From the NCBI GenBank assembly GCA_030615425.1, contig JAUWZG010000058.1, positions 1 to 6,177 on the forward strand: DNA of 6,177 nt, written 5' to 3'. The notes below the pieces were generated by a model. It was not told where the DNA came from and searched no databases. It saw nothing but the letters and a program-made list of their open reading frames with translations. Below, piece after piece: positions 5,376 to 6,177 of the stretch. The position numbers and the translations under genes were made by a program. The stretch's first letter is position 1, and every line of letters begins with the position of its first letter. The stretch comes from Dehalococcoidia bacterium. GTDB lineage: Bacteria > Chloroflexota > Dehalococcoidia > Dehalococcoidales > BS750m-G39.

Positions 5376-6177
5376 ATGAGGAAGATTCCTCAACGCCTTC
5401 GGTCTCCGCGGCTGAGACTCTCCCTCTCTCTCCGCCTCTCGTTGACCTGGCGTTAAGTGGGTTCCCAGAAAAATCTCTGATTTTCCTGGGCAAGTTAAGC
5501 TGCTTATTCATGGTGAGGATGGCCTCTCTTTCCTCCAGCCACCGCTCGAACTCATCCTCTGAGTCTTTAACCCCTATTTCATCCATAGCTCTACGTCTGG
5601 AGTGGATACCGGTCTGGACCAGCACCTGCTCGTTGGAAACCAGCCTGGTTAAGTCCTGGGGCAGTATCGGACTCCATATTACCCGCAGGCGGTTTTCGCC
5701 AAAGCTCTCACCCTGGTACCTCTCCAGGAGCCTGAGAATCATCCTGTTTCTACGGTTATAGACAGCGGTTCTGATAATCCGCTTCCGTCTCACCTTCTGC
5801 AGTAGCGGGTTAAGCTCAATCTCAAGGGCTACCCCGGACAAATCCCTCTCCGTGCCGCCAAAGGCAGCCCGCGGAGATTCCGATATATCATGCAGGGTTC
5901 GGTATAGCAGATTGATATAATCTATGTGCAGCCTGACCCCGCCCCCCTGCAAGAGGTCAAGCAGATAGGCTTTAGCATCCTCGGGGATATTCCATACTGC
6001 CCCGGGTCTCACTGTAATATCCTCGGACTCCTCCACATTCTCCAGCACGGCAATGGGGTTGCCCGATAACTCTAATATCCGGGATAGCTGTGACATCGCC
6101 CGGTTAAGCTCTCGCTGCGACTCCATAATCTGTGATAGGTCAGATATACCCCAGAACTTCTTTGGCTCTCTGAGGTT
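5374..6177 (-). CDS. phage portal protein (partial, N-terminus missing)
   Basis: The open frame reaches the right edge without a start; 267 codons are visible, ending in TAA. An in-frame ATG at 6124-6126 is internal: the 17 codons before it (N-L-R-E-P-K-K-F-W-G-I-S-D-L-S-Q-I) continue the family pattern. The segment G-I-S-D-L then Q-R-E-L-N-R-A-M-S-Q-L-S-R-I-L-E-L-S-G-N-P-I is typical of the long-helix part of SPP1-like portals. Also typical are the later G-G-G-V-R-L-H-I-D-Y-I-N and S-G-V-A-L-E-I-E-L-N-P-L-L-Q-K-V-R-R-K-R blocks. The portal is the dodecameric DNA-entry ring at one capsid vertex and binds terminase and adaptor. The Arg/Glu/Ser-rich C-terminal tail is probably disordered. The missing part should lie just beyond the right edge, with terminase further upstream. 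The scaffold gene follows after 12 nt. Confidence 0.9.
   Translation of the reverse strand, partial: NLREPKKFWGISDLSQIMESQRELNRAMSQLSRILELSGNPIAVLENVEESEDITVRPGAVWNIPEDAKAYLLDLLQGGGVRLHIDYINLLYRTLHDISESPRAAFGGTERDLSGVALEIELNPLLQKVRRKRIIRTAVYNRRNRMILRLLERYQGESFGENRLRVIWSPILPQDLTRLVSNEQVLVQTGIHSRRRAMDEIGVKDSEDEFERWLEEREAILTMNKQLNLPRKIRDFSGNPLNARSTRGGERGRVSAAETEGVEESSS

Noticed and set aside
5186..5761. 191-codon plus-strand open frame
   Set aside because: It lies antisense to the scaffold and portal genes, is Ser/Leu-rich low-complexity translation, and has no supporting ribosome site. It is a shadow of the minus-strand genes.

Overview
The window is a stretch of the late (virion and lysis) module of a tailed bacteriophage or prophage of the HK97-fold lineage. 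All ten supported genes lie on the minus strand, packed with gaps of 3 to 53 nt or with overlaps of 1, 4 and 10 nt, so they read as one right-to-left transcription unit. No rRNA, tRNA, CRISPR, IS element, integrase or host metabolic gene was seen. Stops are a mix of TAA, TAG and TGA, which fits the standard bacterial code. Starts are often non-ATG (TTG for the scaffold, GTG for the capsid) but carry very strong AAGGAG-type Shine-Dalgarno sequences. Base composition is moderately GC-rich by eye. From memory of similar protein sets, I associate this combination (coiled-coil scaffold, short HK97 capsid, 'NPANAAGTITSVEIW'-type beta protein, Asp-box propeller) with phages of uncultured anaerobes such as Dehalococcoidia (Chloroflexota). 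That assignment is a weak inference.

Layout, in transcription order from the right edge: C-terminal part of a portal protein (cut by the window end); scaffolding protein with a TTG start; major capsid protein with a GTG start; a strong RNA hairpin in the 53-nt gap after the capsid gene; a 171-aa beta-rich probable virion protein; a 166-aa protein of unknown function; a 340-aa two-part protein with an N-terminal beta domain and nine [S/D/E]-TGSGVDA-like repeats; a 197-aa probable head-tail adaptor; a 109-aa small protein with an LPHH motif; a 61-aa two-helix membrane protein (holin-like); and the N-terminal 242 residues of a beta-propeller-like protein with an Asp-box, which runs off the left edge.

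How they would work together: portal, scaffold and capsid build the procapsid. The adaptor would sit under the portal. The three genes between capsid and adaptor are best explained as capsid-surface or tail-associated proteins, of which the repeat protein is the most unusual. The membrane protein may take part in lysis. The propeller-like protein is a candidate tail-tip or host-recognition protein. No prohead protease, tail tube, sheath or tape-measure gene is visible between the portal and the propeller gene. This could mean a short-tailed virion, or simply that the tail genes lie beyond the window.
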